Assembly (NCBI GenBank): GCA_964606085.1
Contig: CAZSFD010000026.1
Coordinates: forward strand, 1 to 57,535
Source: CAIQJJ01 sp964606085
GTDB taxonomy: Bacteria; Chloroflexota; Anaerolineae; Anaerolineales; UBA4823
Direction of reading: 5' to 3'
Length of the DNA: 57,535 nt
Shown here: piece after piece, positions 8,052 through 15,807 of the stretch
How positions within the stretch are numbered: position 1 is the first letter of the stretch
Layout: each line of letters opens with the position of its first letter
The notes under the pieces: generated by a model
The model's input: only the letters and a program-made list of their open reading frames with translations
Database searches by the model: none
Told to the model about the DNA's origin: nothing
Position numbers and translations under genes: made by a program

Positions 8052-10271
8052 ATGGCATCCTCTACACCTTCATCCTTCGGACGCTATCAGATCAAAACCG
8101 AAATTGGCCGGGGCGGCATGGCTGTGGTCTACCATGCCTTCGACCCGCGCTTTGGCCGCGAAGTGGCGATCAAGGTACTGCCGCAGCAGTTCCTTTTCGA
8201 CCCGCAGTTCCGCGAACGCTTCGAGCGGGAGGCCAAAACCGTTGCCATGCTCGAACACGATGCCATCGTGCCGGTCTACGATTTCGGCGAGCAAAACGAC
8301 CAGCCGTTTATCGTGATGCGCTACATGGCGGGCGGTTCGTTGGAACAGCGCTTACGGCGCGGGCCGATGTCTTTGCAGGAGATCACCCCCATTTTCACCC
8401 GCCTGGCCGGCGCTCTGGATGTGGCCCACGCCGCCGGCGTGATCCACCGTGACCTCAAGCCCGGCAACATCCTGTTCGACCGCTACGGCAAGGCGTTCCT
8501 CTCCGATTTCGGCATCGCCCGCCTGGTGCAGGCCGGTTTCGCTACCATGACCGGCAGCGCCATCGTGGGTACGCCCGCCTACATGAGCCCCGAACAGGTG
8601 GAAGGGGAGAAAGACCTGGATGGCCGCAGCGACGTGTATGCCCTGGGGGTGATCCTGTTCCAGATGCTCACCGGCAGCACCCCTTACCAGGCCGCCACGC
8701 CCGCCAAAGTGCTGATCATGCACCTGATGGAACCTGTGCCGCACGTTACCGGCGTCAAAGCCGACCTGACTCCCGATTTCGACACGCTGATCGAACGGGC
8801 GATGGCCAAAACCCGCGACCAGCGTTATCAGACCGCTGGCGCGATGGCCTCGGCCCTCGAAACGGTGTTTTCGTCGCGGGCTACCCTGGTGCCAACCAGC
8901 CCGCCGCCGCTCGCCGAAACCTTTCTGGCCGAAACGCTGCTGCCTGCTGCCGAACCCGCCTTGCCCGCGGTGGAAGTTACCCGGGCTGCCCAGCCACGCG
9001 CCGTTGAAGCGGAGCAGCCAGCCCCGCAGCCCCCATCTCCCGTGGCGGATGAAATCCTTGCACTCGCCGCCGAACCGCTTGCCGAGCCAACCACCGATGA
9101 AGACGAACCGCCGCCCCCCGCGGTGGATGCCATTGAACCAGACCTCCCATCCGAAGCTCCTGCCGTCGAAATGCTGGCATCAGCGCCCCCGGTAGAATCC
9201 GCCGAAGGAACTCAACCACAGCCCGAAGAAACCGAAGCTGCAAGCGACGCGCCGCCAATGGATGTGGTCGCCAAGACGTGGGTCGTTTCTCCACCGGTAA
9301 GCCCTGGGCCAGCCCGCACCGCGCCGCGCCCGGTGCAGGCTGGCCTCTTCACCCGGCTGGCCTGGCTGCTGCCGGTGTTGGCGCTGCTTGTCTGCGTGGG
9401 GCTTTCGTGCGCGGCCATTCTGCTGGCGCGCCGGATGATGATCGCCCAGCAGCCCGTGGTAGATACCGGGGCCGAAGCCAGCCAGGTCTATTTCACCTCC
9501 GACCGCCAGGGCAAGCGGGAAATTTACCTGCTCAACCGCGATGGCGGTGTTCAGCAGATCACTTCTTCGCCAGGAAACGCCGAAAGCTGGGGTGGCATGC
9601 CCGCACCGGGTGGCGGCTTTTACTTCACATCTACGCGTAGCGGCGAGCGGCAGATTTTCCGCATGACCGGCAGCGGCGAGGTGCAGCAGATCACGCGGGC
9701 GCATGGCGAAAGCTGGGGGGCCGTGCCAGCCCCAGGCGGCGGAATCTATTTCACATCTACACGCAGCGGCAAGCGCGAAATCTACCGCATGACCAAAGAT
9801 GGTGAGGTGATGCAAATTACCGCTACGGCTGGCGAGGCCGAAAGCTGGGCGGCCATGCCTTTTCGCGGCGGTGGCATTGCCTTCACATCTACACGCAGCG
9901 GCAAGCGCGAAATTTACCGTATGACCAACGATGGCGCCGTGACCCAGATCACCGCTACGACTGGCGATGCCGAAAGCTGGGGCGTGATGCCCTTGCAAGG
10001 CGGCGGTATGCTGTTTACCTCCAGCCGCAGCGGCAAACCCGAAATCTACCGCATCAACGCGGCCGGTATGGTGACGCAGTTGACCAACACCCCCGGCCGG
10101 GCGGCCAGTTGGGGCGCGACGCCTGCGGATCCCGATGGCCTGTACTTCAACTCCAATCGCGATGGGCCGCTAGAAATCTATTGGATGACCCCTTCTGGCA
10201 GCGTGCAACGCGTGACCAGTTCACCAGCCGGCCGGCAAAGCTGGCTGGAAGGCGCCGGTGATAGCGAATAA
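8052..10271 (+). CDS. Membrane Ser/Thr protein kinase with PD40/TolB-like sensor propeller
   Basis: A PknB-type receptor kinase of 739 residues. The kinase domain (about 12-270) has the glycine loop GRGGMAVVY, Lys41 in VAIKVLP, the catalytic loop HRDLKPGN (Asp134), DFGIA and the activation segment GTPAYMSPEQ. A long Ala/Pro/Glu-rich cytoplasmic linker (275-430) precedes one membrane helix (about 434-461). The outer part holds six repeats of a YFTSTRSGKREIYRMT type with QIT and ESW, a beta-propeller of the PD40/TolB class. Nearly identical DNA occurs in neighbouring repeats, suggesting recent duplication. A phosphatase gene follows after 7 bases, so the pair probably sets phosphorylation of shared targets. 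Confidence 0.93.
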   Translation: MASSTPSSFGRYQIKTEIGRGGMAVVYHAFDPRFGREVAIKVLPQQFLFDPQFRERFEREAKTVAMLEHDAIVPVYDFGEQNDQPFIVMRYMAGGSLEQRLRRGPMSLQEITPIFTRLAGALDVAHAAGVIHRDLKPGNILFDRYGKAFLSDFGIARLVQAGFATMTGSAIVGTPAYMSPEQVEGEKDLDGRSDVYALGVILFQMLTGSTPYQAATPAKVLIMHLMEPVPHVTGVKADLTPDFDTLIERAMAKTRDQRYQTAGAMASALETVFSSRATLVPTSPPPLAETFLAETLLPAAEPALPAVEVTRAAQPRAVEAEQPAPQPPSPVADEILALAAEPLAEPTTDEDEPPPPAVDAIEPDLPSEAPAVEMLASAPPVESAEGTQPQPEETEAASDAPPMDVVAKTWVVSPPVSPGPARTAPRPVQAGLFTRLAWLLPVLALLVCVGLSCAAILLARRMMIAQQPVVDTGAEASQVYFTSDRQGKREIYLLNRDGGVQQITSSPGNAESWGGMPAPGGGFYFTSTRSGERQIFRMTGSGEVQQITRAHGESWGAVPAPGGGIYFTSTRSGKREIYRMTKDGEVMQITATAGEAESWAAMPFRGGGIAFTSTRSGKREIYRMTNDGAVTQITATTGDAESWGVMPLQGGGMLFTSSRSGKPEIYRINAAGMVTQLTNTPGRAASWGATPADPDGLYFNSNRDGPLEIYWMTPSGSVQRVTSSPAGRQSWLEGAGDSE

Positions 10272-10278
10272 CTGCCTC

Positions 10279-10719
10279 ATGCCAAAAACCATCCTCTTCC
10301 TCTGCACCGGCAACTACTACCGCAGCCGATTTGCCGAACTATGGTTCAATCATCAGGCCGAAACCATCGGACTGCCCTGGCAGGCCGCGTCGCGGGCCAT
10401 TGCGCTCGAATTGGGTGCGGGCAACATCGGCCCCATTTCACCGACGGTGCCGCGTTACCTGGCTGAACACGGCATACTCCTCGATGGCAACCTGCGTTAC
10501 CCCTTGCAAGTAACCGAAGCCGACCTGCTCGCTGCCGACCGCGTGATCGCCCTGCACCAGGCCGAACACTGGCCGATGATGTTGCGCCGCTTCCCGGCCT
10601 GGGCCGAGCGCATTGCCTACTGGCACATCCCCGATTTGGGCGATCTGCCTGCCAGCGAAGCGTTGCAACGGATTGCCCAGCAGGTTGAACTGTTGCTTAA
10701 AAACGTAGGGCGAACTTAA
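10279..10719 (+). CDS. Low-molecular-weight protein tyrosine phosphatase-like protein
   Basis: A 146-residue protein with the LMW-PTP/arsenate reductase fold. The phosphate loop is C9-TGNYY-R15-S, the C-x5-R signature, and a probable general-acid Asp is in HIPDLGD. It lies 7 bases after the receptor kinase gene and is presumably in the same operon, which suggests it reverses phosphorylation. The start at 10279 is chosen over an upstream ATA-leading extension because the conserved MPKTILFLC begins there. An arsenate reductase role is less likely because no ars genes are nearby. Confidence 0.82.
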   Translation: MPKTILFLCTGNYYRSRFAELWFNHQAETIGLPWQAASRAIALELGAGNIGPISPTVPRYLAEHGILLDGNLRYPLQVTEADLLAADRVIALHQAEHWPMMLRRFPAWAERIAYWHIPDLGDLPASEALQRIAQQVELLLKNVGRT

Positions 10720-10732
10720 GTTCGCCCTACGT
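10703..10732. repeat. Perfect 30-base palindrome at the 3' end of the phosphatase gene
   Basis: Two 15-base arms (10703-10717 and 10718-10732) form a loopless perfect palindrome that contains the TAA stop of the phosphatase gene. No T-run follows, so it is a weak intrinsic terminator at best. Its core GCGAACTT/AAGTTCGC also occurs in the riboswitch of metK (14452-14467) with one base changed at the centre, which points to a dispersed repeat family. Confidence 0.85.
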
Positions 10733-10803
10733 GCATAATCGTGGCAGAAACCACCACCAGGGCCACCGAAAGTAGGTGGGGCGACTGGCGCAACATCTTG
10801 CAC

Positions 10804-11412
10804 CTACCCGGCTGCGGCGTAACGCCGGGCAACTTCTTCCCAGTTGACCACGTTCCACCAGCTTGCCAGGTAATCGGCGCGGCGGTTTTGGTATTTCAGA
10901 TAATAAGCGTGTTCCCAAACGTCAACGCCCAAGATGGGATGCAAGCCCTCCATCATCGGCACATCCTGGTTTGGCATCGAAAGCACGGCCAACTTGCCGC
11001 CTTTCACGCCCAGCCAGGCCCAACCGCTGCCGAAGCGGGTCATGCCGGCTTTCTCGAAGGTCTCTTTGAATGCCGCAAAACTGCCGAAGGCCTCGGCAAT
11101 GGCAGTTGCCAGGCTGCCGGTGGGTTCGCCGCCGCCGTTGGGCGACATAAACTGCCAGAACAGGCTGTGATTGAAGTGGCCGCCACCGTTATTGCGCACG
11201 GCGGCGCGAATATCTTCGGGGATGCTGTTCAGGTCGTTGACCAGTTCTTCGAGGGTCTTACCAGCCAGGTGGGGATGTTTTTCGAGGGCGGCGTTCAAAT
11301 TGTTGACGTAAGCGGCGTGGTGCTTGCCGTGGTGAATCTGCATCGTTTGCGTGTCAATGTGGGGTTCGAGGGCTTCGAATGCGTAGGGCAGTGGGGGAAG
11401 TGAGAATGCCAT
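10804..11412 (-). CDS. Superoxide dismutase, Mn/Fe family
   Basis: Converts superoxide to oxygen and peroxide in the cytoplasm. It is 202 residues long, the normal length. Metal ligands are visible: His in the N-terminal QIHHGKHHAAYVNNLN, His in GGHFNHSLFW, and Asp and His in DVWEHAYYLKYQN. The GGGEPTG and NQDVP features lean towards the manganese type. The ATG at 11412 has AGGAGG 7 bases upstream. It is transcribed divergently from the nickel SOD gene, with a symmetric operator-like sequence in the shared intergenic region. Confidence 0.95.
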   Translation of the reverse strand: MAFSLPPLPYAFEALEPHIDTQTMQIHHGKHHAAYVNNLNAALEKHPHLAGKTLEELVNDLNSIPEDIRAAVRNNGGGHFNHSLFWQFMSPNGGGEPTGSLATAIAEAFGSFAAFKETFEKAGMTRFGSGWAWLGVKGGKLAVLSMPNQDVPMMEGLHPILGVDVWEHAYYLKYQNRRADYLASWWNVVNWEEVARRYAAAG

Positions 11413-11459
11413 TTTTGCCTCCTGAGACAAATGGGGGGTAAAATAAATCAAGTTTCTGT

Positions 11460-11487
11460 GGTGGTTATATTTTGTATAAATACCACC
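11460..11487. promoter_or_regulatory. Symmetric operator-like site between two SOD genes
   Basis: An imperfect palindrome with GGTGGTTATA on one side and TATAAATACCACC on the other, AT-rich in the middle, lies in the 188-base divergent region between the Mn/Fe-SOD and the nickel-SOD genes. Its form is compatible with a Fur-family (Nur/Mur/Fur) operator, as known for reciprocal control of Ni- and Fe-SOD in Streptomyces. A second weaker inverted pair (CACAC/GTGTG) lies at about 11530-11562. The regulator is not identified. Confidence 0.4.
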
Positions 11488-11600
11488 TAAATTATCCGAA
11501 TTTTAGTGGTGAATGGGTCATCTGTCAAGCACACACGCATAAGCGTTGTATAAGAAATGTGTGCGTTCCTTTTTCATTTTCTCTAAAACCGGAGGTTGCC

Positions 11601-12101
11601 ATGTTGTACAAATTCTTGGAAAAAATCGATCAGGCCATTGGATTCGAACGCGCCAAAGCCCACTGCGATATCCCTTGCGGCATTTACGACCCCATCCTTG
11701 CCCAAATTGCCGCGTTGACCGTGGTGCGCATGAACGACCTGGCGCTCGACCTGGAAGGCAAGACCACCGAAAAAGACCTTGCCTATCACAACACCCTGGC
11801 GCGTTACATCGCCTCCAAAGAAGAACACGCCGAAAAGGTCAAGCATGAAGTGCGCGTGATCTGGGGCGACTACCTGAAACCGCAGCATTTCGAGCAATTC
11901 CCCCAGGCGCATAGCCTTGTCCACGAGATTATGACCCTCGGTTCAAAATCACGGCAGACGATGGACCGTGAAGTTGCGTTGAAACTGGTGGAAAAGTTGA
12001 ACGAGTTCGCCCAAATTTTCTGGGAGAGCAAGGGCATCGCCACCAAGCGTGCCAAAGCGCCCTACGCGCCAGGCCTCGAGTTGGTGTATCCCGCCCTGTA
12101 A
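11601..12101 (+). CDS. sodN: Nickel superoxide dismutase precursor
   Basis: A 166-residue Ni-SOD precursor. After a 20-residue propeptide the nickel hook reads H21-C22-D-I-P-C26-G-I-Y29, the invariant HCxxPCxxY motif whose His amine, Cys22 and Cys26 bind nickel after cleavage. The rest is the helical Ni-SOD bundle. The start at 11601 has GGAGG 6 bases upstream. An ORF reaching further upstream has no support. The next gene, 3 bases on, is the peptidase needed to release the propeptide. Superoxide disposal is therefore available with either Mn/Fe or Ni. Confidence 0.96.
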   Translation: MLYKFLEKIDQAIGFERAKAHCDIPCGIYDPILAQIAALTVVRMNDLALDLEGKTTEKDLAYHNTLARYIASKEEHAEKVKHEVRVIWGDYLKPQHFEQFPQAHSLVHEIMTLGSKSRQTMDREVALKLVEKLNEFAQIFWESKGIATKRAKAPYAPGLELVYPAL

Positions 12102-12104
12102 GCT

Positions 12105-12407
12105 GTGCTGCAAATTTTTCGCGTCTGTGAAGACAGCATGACGCCCGAATACGTCGAAGGGGATTTTGTGCTGGTTGGCAGAATCCCCTTCGTTTTTGGG
12201 CTACAGGTGGGTGATGTGATCGTGTTCCGCCGCCAGCCGTATGGCACGCTGATCAAGCGTGTGCAGGCCATCTCTGCCGATGGCGGGCAAATCTACGTTG
12301 CCGGTCAACACTCCACCAGCGTGGATAGCCGCACCTTCGGCCCGGTGATGTCTGCTGATGTGGTGGGGAAGGTTCTCTGGCATATCCCCGCTGCCCGCCG
12401 CCCTTGA
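12105..12407 (+). CDS. sodX: Nickel-SOD maturation peptidase (S26 family)
   Basis: A 100-residue soluble signal-peptidase-like protease. The catalytic Ser11 is in EDSMTP and the Lys51 general base is in TLIKRV, followed by the GxIYVAGQ-like strand and GPV box of S26/LexA-type peptidases. It has no membrane anchor, unlike true signal peptidases. It starts with GTG 3 bases after the sodN stop, with no separate ribosome site, so it is coupled to sodN. Its role, removal of the 20-residue Ni-SOD propeptide, follows from the known sodN-sodX pairing. Confidence 0.93.
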   Translation: MLQIFRVCEDSMTPEYVEGDFVLVGRIPFVFGLQVGDVIVFRRQPYGTLIKRVQAISADGGQIYVAGQHSTSVDSRTFGPVMSADVVGKVLWHIPAARRP

Positions 12408-12437
12408 TATTTCTTTCAAATCGTTGAAAATTGCCCT

Positions 12438-13067
12438 ATGCGTACTGAGTTTCTTCTTGCCGATCATCCTGCGGCGATCCTGCACGCGGTGGATGTCCTC
12501 CGCAACGGAGGCATGATCGCCTTTCCCACCGATACGGTGTATGGGTTGGCGGTGATGCCCCTGAATGCCAATTGGATCGAACAACTGTACACGGCCAAGG
12601 GGCGCAGCAACGAGAAAGCGATTGCTATTTTGGTGGGCGAGGTGGTGCAACTGACCCGGGTGACCCAGGCTATGAGTACCCTGGCCCGGCAACTGGCGGA
12701 GCATTTCTGGCCTGGGCCCTTAACCCTGATTGTGCCGCGCCACCCAACCCTGCCCGAGGCGCTTTCGCCAAACCCGACCATTGGCGTGCGCATGCCCGAT
12801 CATCCCCTGGCCTTGAGCTTGTTGCGGCGCATTGGCCCGCTGGCGGTCACATCGGCTAACCTTTCGGGCCAGGCCAACACCACTACCGCCGCTCAGGTGC
12901 TGCAGCAACTCAAAGGCCGCATCCACCTGGTATTAGATGGCGGTGTTACGCCCGGCGGTGTGCCATCTACCGTTGTAGATTGCACTGGAGAACGCCCAGT
13001 TATGCTGCGCGAGGGGCCGATCAAGATGGCCGATGTCGAAACGGCCATCACGCCGCCCGCAAGTTGA
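12438..13067 (+). CDS. Threonylcarbamoyl-AMP synthase (TsaC/Sua5/YrdC family)
   Basis: Makes threonylcarbamoyl-AMP for the t6A37 modification of ANN-decoding tRNAs. The 209 residues cover the YrdC domain only. Motifs include GGMIAFPTDTVYGLA, KGRSNEKAIAILV, FWPGPLTLIV, GVRMPDHP and TSANLSGQ. There is no C-terminal Sua5 extension, so it is the TsaC form. It is the last plus-strand gene before a bidirectional terminator. Confidence 0.94.
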   Translation: MRTEFLLADHPAAILHAVDVLRNGGMIAFPTDTVYGLAVMPLNANWIEQLYTAKGRSNEKAIAILVGEVVQLTRVTQAMSTLARQLAEHFWPGPLTLIVPRHPTLPEALSPNPTIGVRMPDHPLALSLLRRIGPLAVTSANLSGQANTTTAAQVLQQLKGRIHLVLDGGVTPGGVPSTVVDCTGERPVMLREGPIKMADVETAITPPAS

Positions 13068-13082
13068 CTGCTGGCTTTGCAG

Positions 13083-13124
13083 AAAACAAGAGACGCAACC
13101 CGCCAGGGTTGCGTCTCTTGTTTT
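13083..13124. terminator. Bidirectional intrinsic terminator
   Basis: A perfect 19-bp stem (13083-13101 with 13106-13124) with a GCCA loop. The arm ends are AAAA and TTTT, so a T-run follows the hairpin on either strand. It sits between the convergent tsaC-like gene and metK and can end both transcripts. Confidence 0.93.
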
Positions 13125-13142
13125 ACAGGGTGTCTTGCTGGG

Positions 13143-14357
13143 TTATTTGCCATCCAACCCGGCGGCGTGGCGCAGGGCTTCGGCTTTGTCGGTGCGCTCC
13201 CAGGGGAACTCGATGTCGTCGCGGCCAAAGTGACCGTAGGCGGCCGTCTGGCGGTAGATCGGGCGGCGCAAATCCAGGTCACGGATGATGGCGCCGGGGC
13301 GCAGGTCGAAGTGGGCGGTTACCAGCGCGGCGATCTTCTCATCGGCGATTTTGCCCGTGCCGAAGGTCTCTACGTTGACGCTGAGTGGGTGGGCCACGCC
13401 GATGGCATAGGCCACCTGGATTTCGCAGCGCTCTGCCAGGCCCGCGGCCACCACGTTCTTGGCGGCCCAACGCGCCGCGTACGCTGCCGAGCGATCTACC
13501 TTTGTGGGGTCTTTGCCCGAAAATGCGCCACCGCCGTGACGACCCATGCCGCCATAAGTATCCACGATAATCTTGCGCCCGGTCACGCCGGCATCGCCCA
13601 TCGGCCCGCCGACCACGAAGCGCCCGGTGGGATTGACGAAGTATTTGATCTTGTCGTCCACCATATTGGCGGGCAGGGTCGGCAGGATGGCGTGTTCGAT
13701 GATGGCTTCGCGGATTTCGGCGTGCGAAATTTCGGGGGCGTGCTGGGTGCTGATCAGCACCGTATCCACGCGCTTCGGCTTGCCGTAGGCGTATTCCACC
13801 GTCACCTGGCTCTTGCCATCGGGGCGCAGCCAGGGCAGCGTGCCGCTCTTGCGCAGTTCGGAGAGCTTGCGGGTGAGTTTGTGCGCCAGGAAGATCGGCA
13901 GCGGCATGAGGGTGGGGGTCTCGTTGCAGGCGTAGCCGAACATCATGCCCTGGTCGCCAGCGCCGATCAGGTCAATCTCATCCTGGTCGCCGCCTTTGGC
14001 TTCGAGCGATTTGCTGACGCCCATGTCAATATCGGGGCTTTGGCTGGCGATGGCCGACAGCACACCGCAGGTGTTGCCATCGAAGCCTTTTTCGCTGCTG
14101 TTGTAGCCGATCTCTTTCACCACCTTGCGCACCAATTCGTCGAAATTGACGAAGGCATGGGTGGTGATCTCGCCTAGCAGCATCACATAACCGGTCTTAG
14201 TGGCCGTCTCGCAGGCCACGCGTGACATGGGGTCCTGCTCCAGGCAGGAATCCAGCACGGCATCGCTGATCTGGTCGCACAGCTTGTCGGGGTGGCCTTC
14301 CGTCACCGATTCAGACGTGAACATCAGGCTGGGAGAAGTCATAAACGTTGTACTCAT
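13143..14357 (-). CDS. metK: S-adenosylmethionine synthetase
   Basis: Makes SAM from methionine and ATP. It is 404 residues with FTSESVTEGHPDKLCDQISD at the N-terminus, GAGDQGMMFGYACNETP in the middle and the P-loop-like GGGAFSGKDPTKVDRS. The ATG at 14357 has GGAGG upstream at a good distance. Expression is controlled by a SAM-I riboswitch and terminator upstream in the leader, giving feedback by the product. Confidence 0.98.
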   Translation of the reverse strand: MSTTFMTSPSLMFTSESVTEGHPDKLCDQISDAVLDSCLEQDPMSRVACETATKTGYVMLLGEITTHAFVNFDELVRKVVKEIGYNSSEKGFDGNTCGVLSAIASQSPDIDMGVSKSLEAKGGDQDEIDLIGAGDQGMMFGYACNETPTLMPLPIFLAHKLTRKLSELRKSGTLPWLRPDGKSQVTVEYAYGKPKRVDTVLISTQHAPEISHAEIREAIIEHAILPTLPANMVDDKIKYFVNPTGRFVVGGPMGDAGVTGRKIIVDTYGGMGRHGGGAFSGKDPTKVDRSAAYAARWAAKNVVAAGLAERCEIQVAYAIGVAHPLSVNVETFGTGKIADEKIAALVTAHFDLRPGAIIRDLDLRRPIYRQTAAYGHFGRDDIEFPWERTDKAEALRHAAGLDGK

Positions 14358-14374
14358 CAGATACCTCCAGGGTT

Positions 14375-14413
14375 AAAAAAGATTGCCCCTTCTGGACGTG
14401 AAAGGGCAATCGG
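14375..14413 (-). terminator. Riboswitch expression-platform terminator before metK
   Basis: On the minus strand a hairpin with arms GATTGCCC..T and A..GGGGCAATC (14381-14412) is followed directly by six T (14375-14380). It lies between the SAM-I aptamer and the metK ribosome site, so SAM binding should lead to termination. Confidence 0.9.
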
Positions 14414-14432
14414 TTACATCAGTTTACCATCC

Positions 14433-14551
14433 CTCTCATCTTCCAGAACTTGCGAACTTGAGTTCGCCACTGCCGGAATTGGCACCGTTCTCATGTGTGA
14501 GTGGTTGCCGAGGTTTCACAGGGCCGTTCCCTCCACCTCTCTGGATAAGAG
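14433..14551 (-). promoter_or_regulatory. SAM-I (S-box) riboswitch aptamer
   Basis: Read on the minus strand, P1 pairs CTCTTATC (14544-14551) with GATGAGAG (14433-14440, one G-U). It is followed by the core AGAGAGGTGGAGGGA, the ACGGCCCTGTGAA segment, CCTCGGCAACC and GGTGCCAATTCC. These are the hallmark S-box positions. The region corresponding to P4 is enlarged by a GCGAACT..AGTTCGC palindrome (14452-14467). It precedes metK and a terminator, the known arrangement for SAM feedback control. Confidence 0.95.
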
Positions 14552-14650
14552 CGCCAGGGGCTATTGAATTGTGGCGGCATGATACCACGCCAAAAATGGA
14601 CTGTCAATTGGATGCGCAGGCGTTATGGCACTGCCAGCGTCCTGCAACCC

Positions 14651-15238
14651 TTATCCTTCCACCAACCGCGTCCCGCAGGCCTGGCAGAACAGCGCATCTG
14701 AAGTGTGCGCCCGGCTGCATTTGGGGCAGACGCGCGGCAGGTCAACCGGCAGTGGCGCGCCGCAGGCCTGGCAGGCCCCGCTGCCGGGCGGGTTGGCGTG
14801 TTGGCAGTAGGGGCAGGGAATGGGGCGGCCAGGGGCGTTCTTCTCGCCGGCCAGCGAGCGGCTGAGGGCGCAGATGTCGTTGATGGCGTTCCAGATGGCC
14901 GGGGCGATGTTCTCTTTTTGGAACTCGCCGATCAGGTCGGGGATGAGGGTCAAGATGGAGAGTGGGTTGCCAGCCGCGGCGCGCTCGATCATGCCACCCA
15001 CGTCGCCGGCCTTATCCAACCAATCGCGGTCACGGCTCATCGTCACCAGCACGCCGCCGGCGGTATCAGCGATGTGGACGGTGGCAGGCGTGCCGTGTTG
15101 ACTGCCGATCTGCACCAGGGCCGTGCCATTGCCGCGCTGGATGGAGGTGCGGTAGTGGCGCTCATGAAATTGCGCCGAAAGCTGGTCGGCCAGGGCTTCG
15201 GCGCTCAGCGTGCCGTGAAACATGCGTTGTTGGGGCAT
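14651..15238 (-). CDS. Protein with C-terminal double zinc ribbon
   Basis: A 195-residue protein of unknown role. The first 120 residues form a probable alpha/beta domain (FHGTLSAEALADQL, then TPATVHIADTAGGVLVTMSRD). The C-terminus holds two four-Cys ribbons, CPYC...CQACG and CPKC...CQACG, typical of adaptor proteins in Chloroflexota. The start at 15238 is chosen because translation of the long upstream frame overlaps the neighbouring membrane gene and looks random. It is 8 bases from that gene and probably in its operon. About 240 bases upstream of metK, between this gene and the aptamer, hold no further gene. Confidence 0.65.
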   Translation of the reverse strand: MPQQRMFHGTLSAEALADQLSAQFHERHYRTSIQRGNGTALVQIGSQHGTPATVHIADTAGGVLVTMSRDRDWLDKAGDVGGMIERAAAGNPLSILTLIPDLIGEFQKENIAPAIWNAINDICALSRSLAGEKNAPGRPIPCPYCQHANPPGSGACQACGAPLPVDLPRVCPKCSRAHTSDALFCQACGTRLVEG

Positions 15239-15246
15239 CCATTCAC

Positions 15247-15723
15247 CTATTTCGCCTCGGTCATAAATTCCCACGTCAGCCCGTGGGCCAGCAAAATCAA
15301 AATCGAGAGCAAAACCGCCTCCACCTGCAGGCCGGTGAAGCCTACCCACTGCCCGATGCCGGGGAACAGGCCCACAACCAGGACGAAGGCATACACCACG
15401 CCCACGATCCACAAATTGCTGCGGAAGAAGCGCGGCGTGCCAATGCTGCGGGTGACAAGCAGCAGCCGCGTGGTGAAGATCATGCCGAACACGGCAGCCA
15501 CCACGAAAACCACCCGCCACCAGATGCGGTTCTCGGCCCCGCCGATCTGCGCCATCAGGCTCATCACGCCCGGCAGCAAAAACGACGCATACACGCCCCC
15601 GGCCAACCGGCGGGTGACATCGTGGCGCAGCCAATCGGGGTGGGCGCGCACCACATTCCACCACAACCCGACCAGGGCAAAACACGTGCCAGCAACGAGG
15701 GAGTAGAATTTTTCGATGTCCAT
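15247..15723 (-). CDS. Small integral membrane protein, four helices
   Basis: A 158-residue protein with four hydrophobic segments at about 8-25, 40-60, 68-88 and 107-148. Charged loops such as RAHPDWLRHDVTRR lie between them. I do not recognise a family. It is followed after 8 bases by the zinc-ribbon protein gene, and an inverted repeat lies just upstream. Confidence 0.6.
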   Translation of the reverse strand: MDIEKFYSLVAGTCFALVGLWWNVVRAHPDWLRHDVTRRLAGGVYASFLLPGVMSLMAQIGGAENRIWWRVVFVVAAVFGMIFTTRLLLVTRSIGTPRFFRSNLWIVGVVYAFVLVVGLFPGIGQWVGFTGLQVEAVLLSILILLAHGLTWEFMTEAK

Positions 15724-15752
15724 AAGATTCTCCAGCGTTGAAGGTTAGAAGG

Positions 15753-15807
15753 TTGCAAGTTGAAGGGTTGAAAGTTAACCTGCAACCTTCAACCCTTCAA
15801 CTTGCAA
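15753..15807. repeat. Text-like inverted repeat
   Basis: 20-base perfect arms (15753-15772 and 15788-15807) made of TTGCAAGTTGAAGGGTTGAA-type sequence. The right arm contains the stop and last codons of the GMC oxidoreductase gene. The internally repetitive AAGGTT/TTGAAGG wording marks it as a member of the low-complexity palindromes scattered through this window. Confidence 0.85.

Noticed and set aside
13077..14177. Long plus-strand frame opposite metK
   Set aside because: It is a shadow of metK on the other strand, with His/Gly/Ala-rich random composition, and it begins in the terminator.
14651..15685. 344-codon minus frame covering both the zinc-ribbon protein and the membrane protein region
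   Set aside because: The part upstream of 15238 is Arg/Gly/Pro/His-rich shadow translation of the membrane gene in another frame. Only the part from MPQQRMFHG is convincing.
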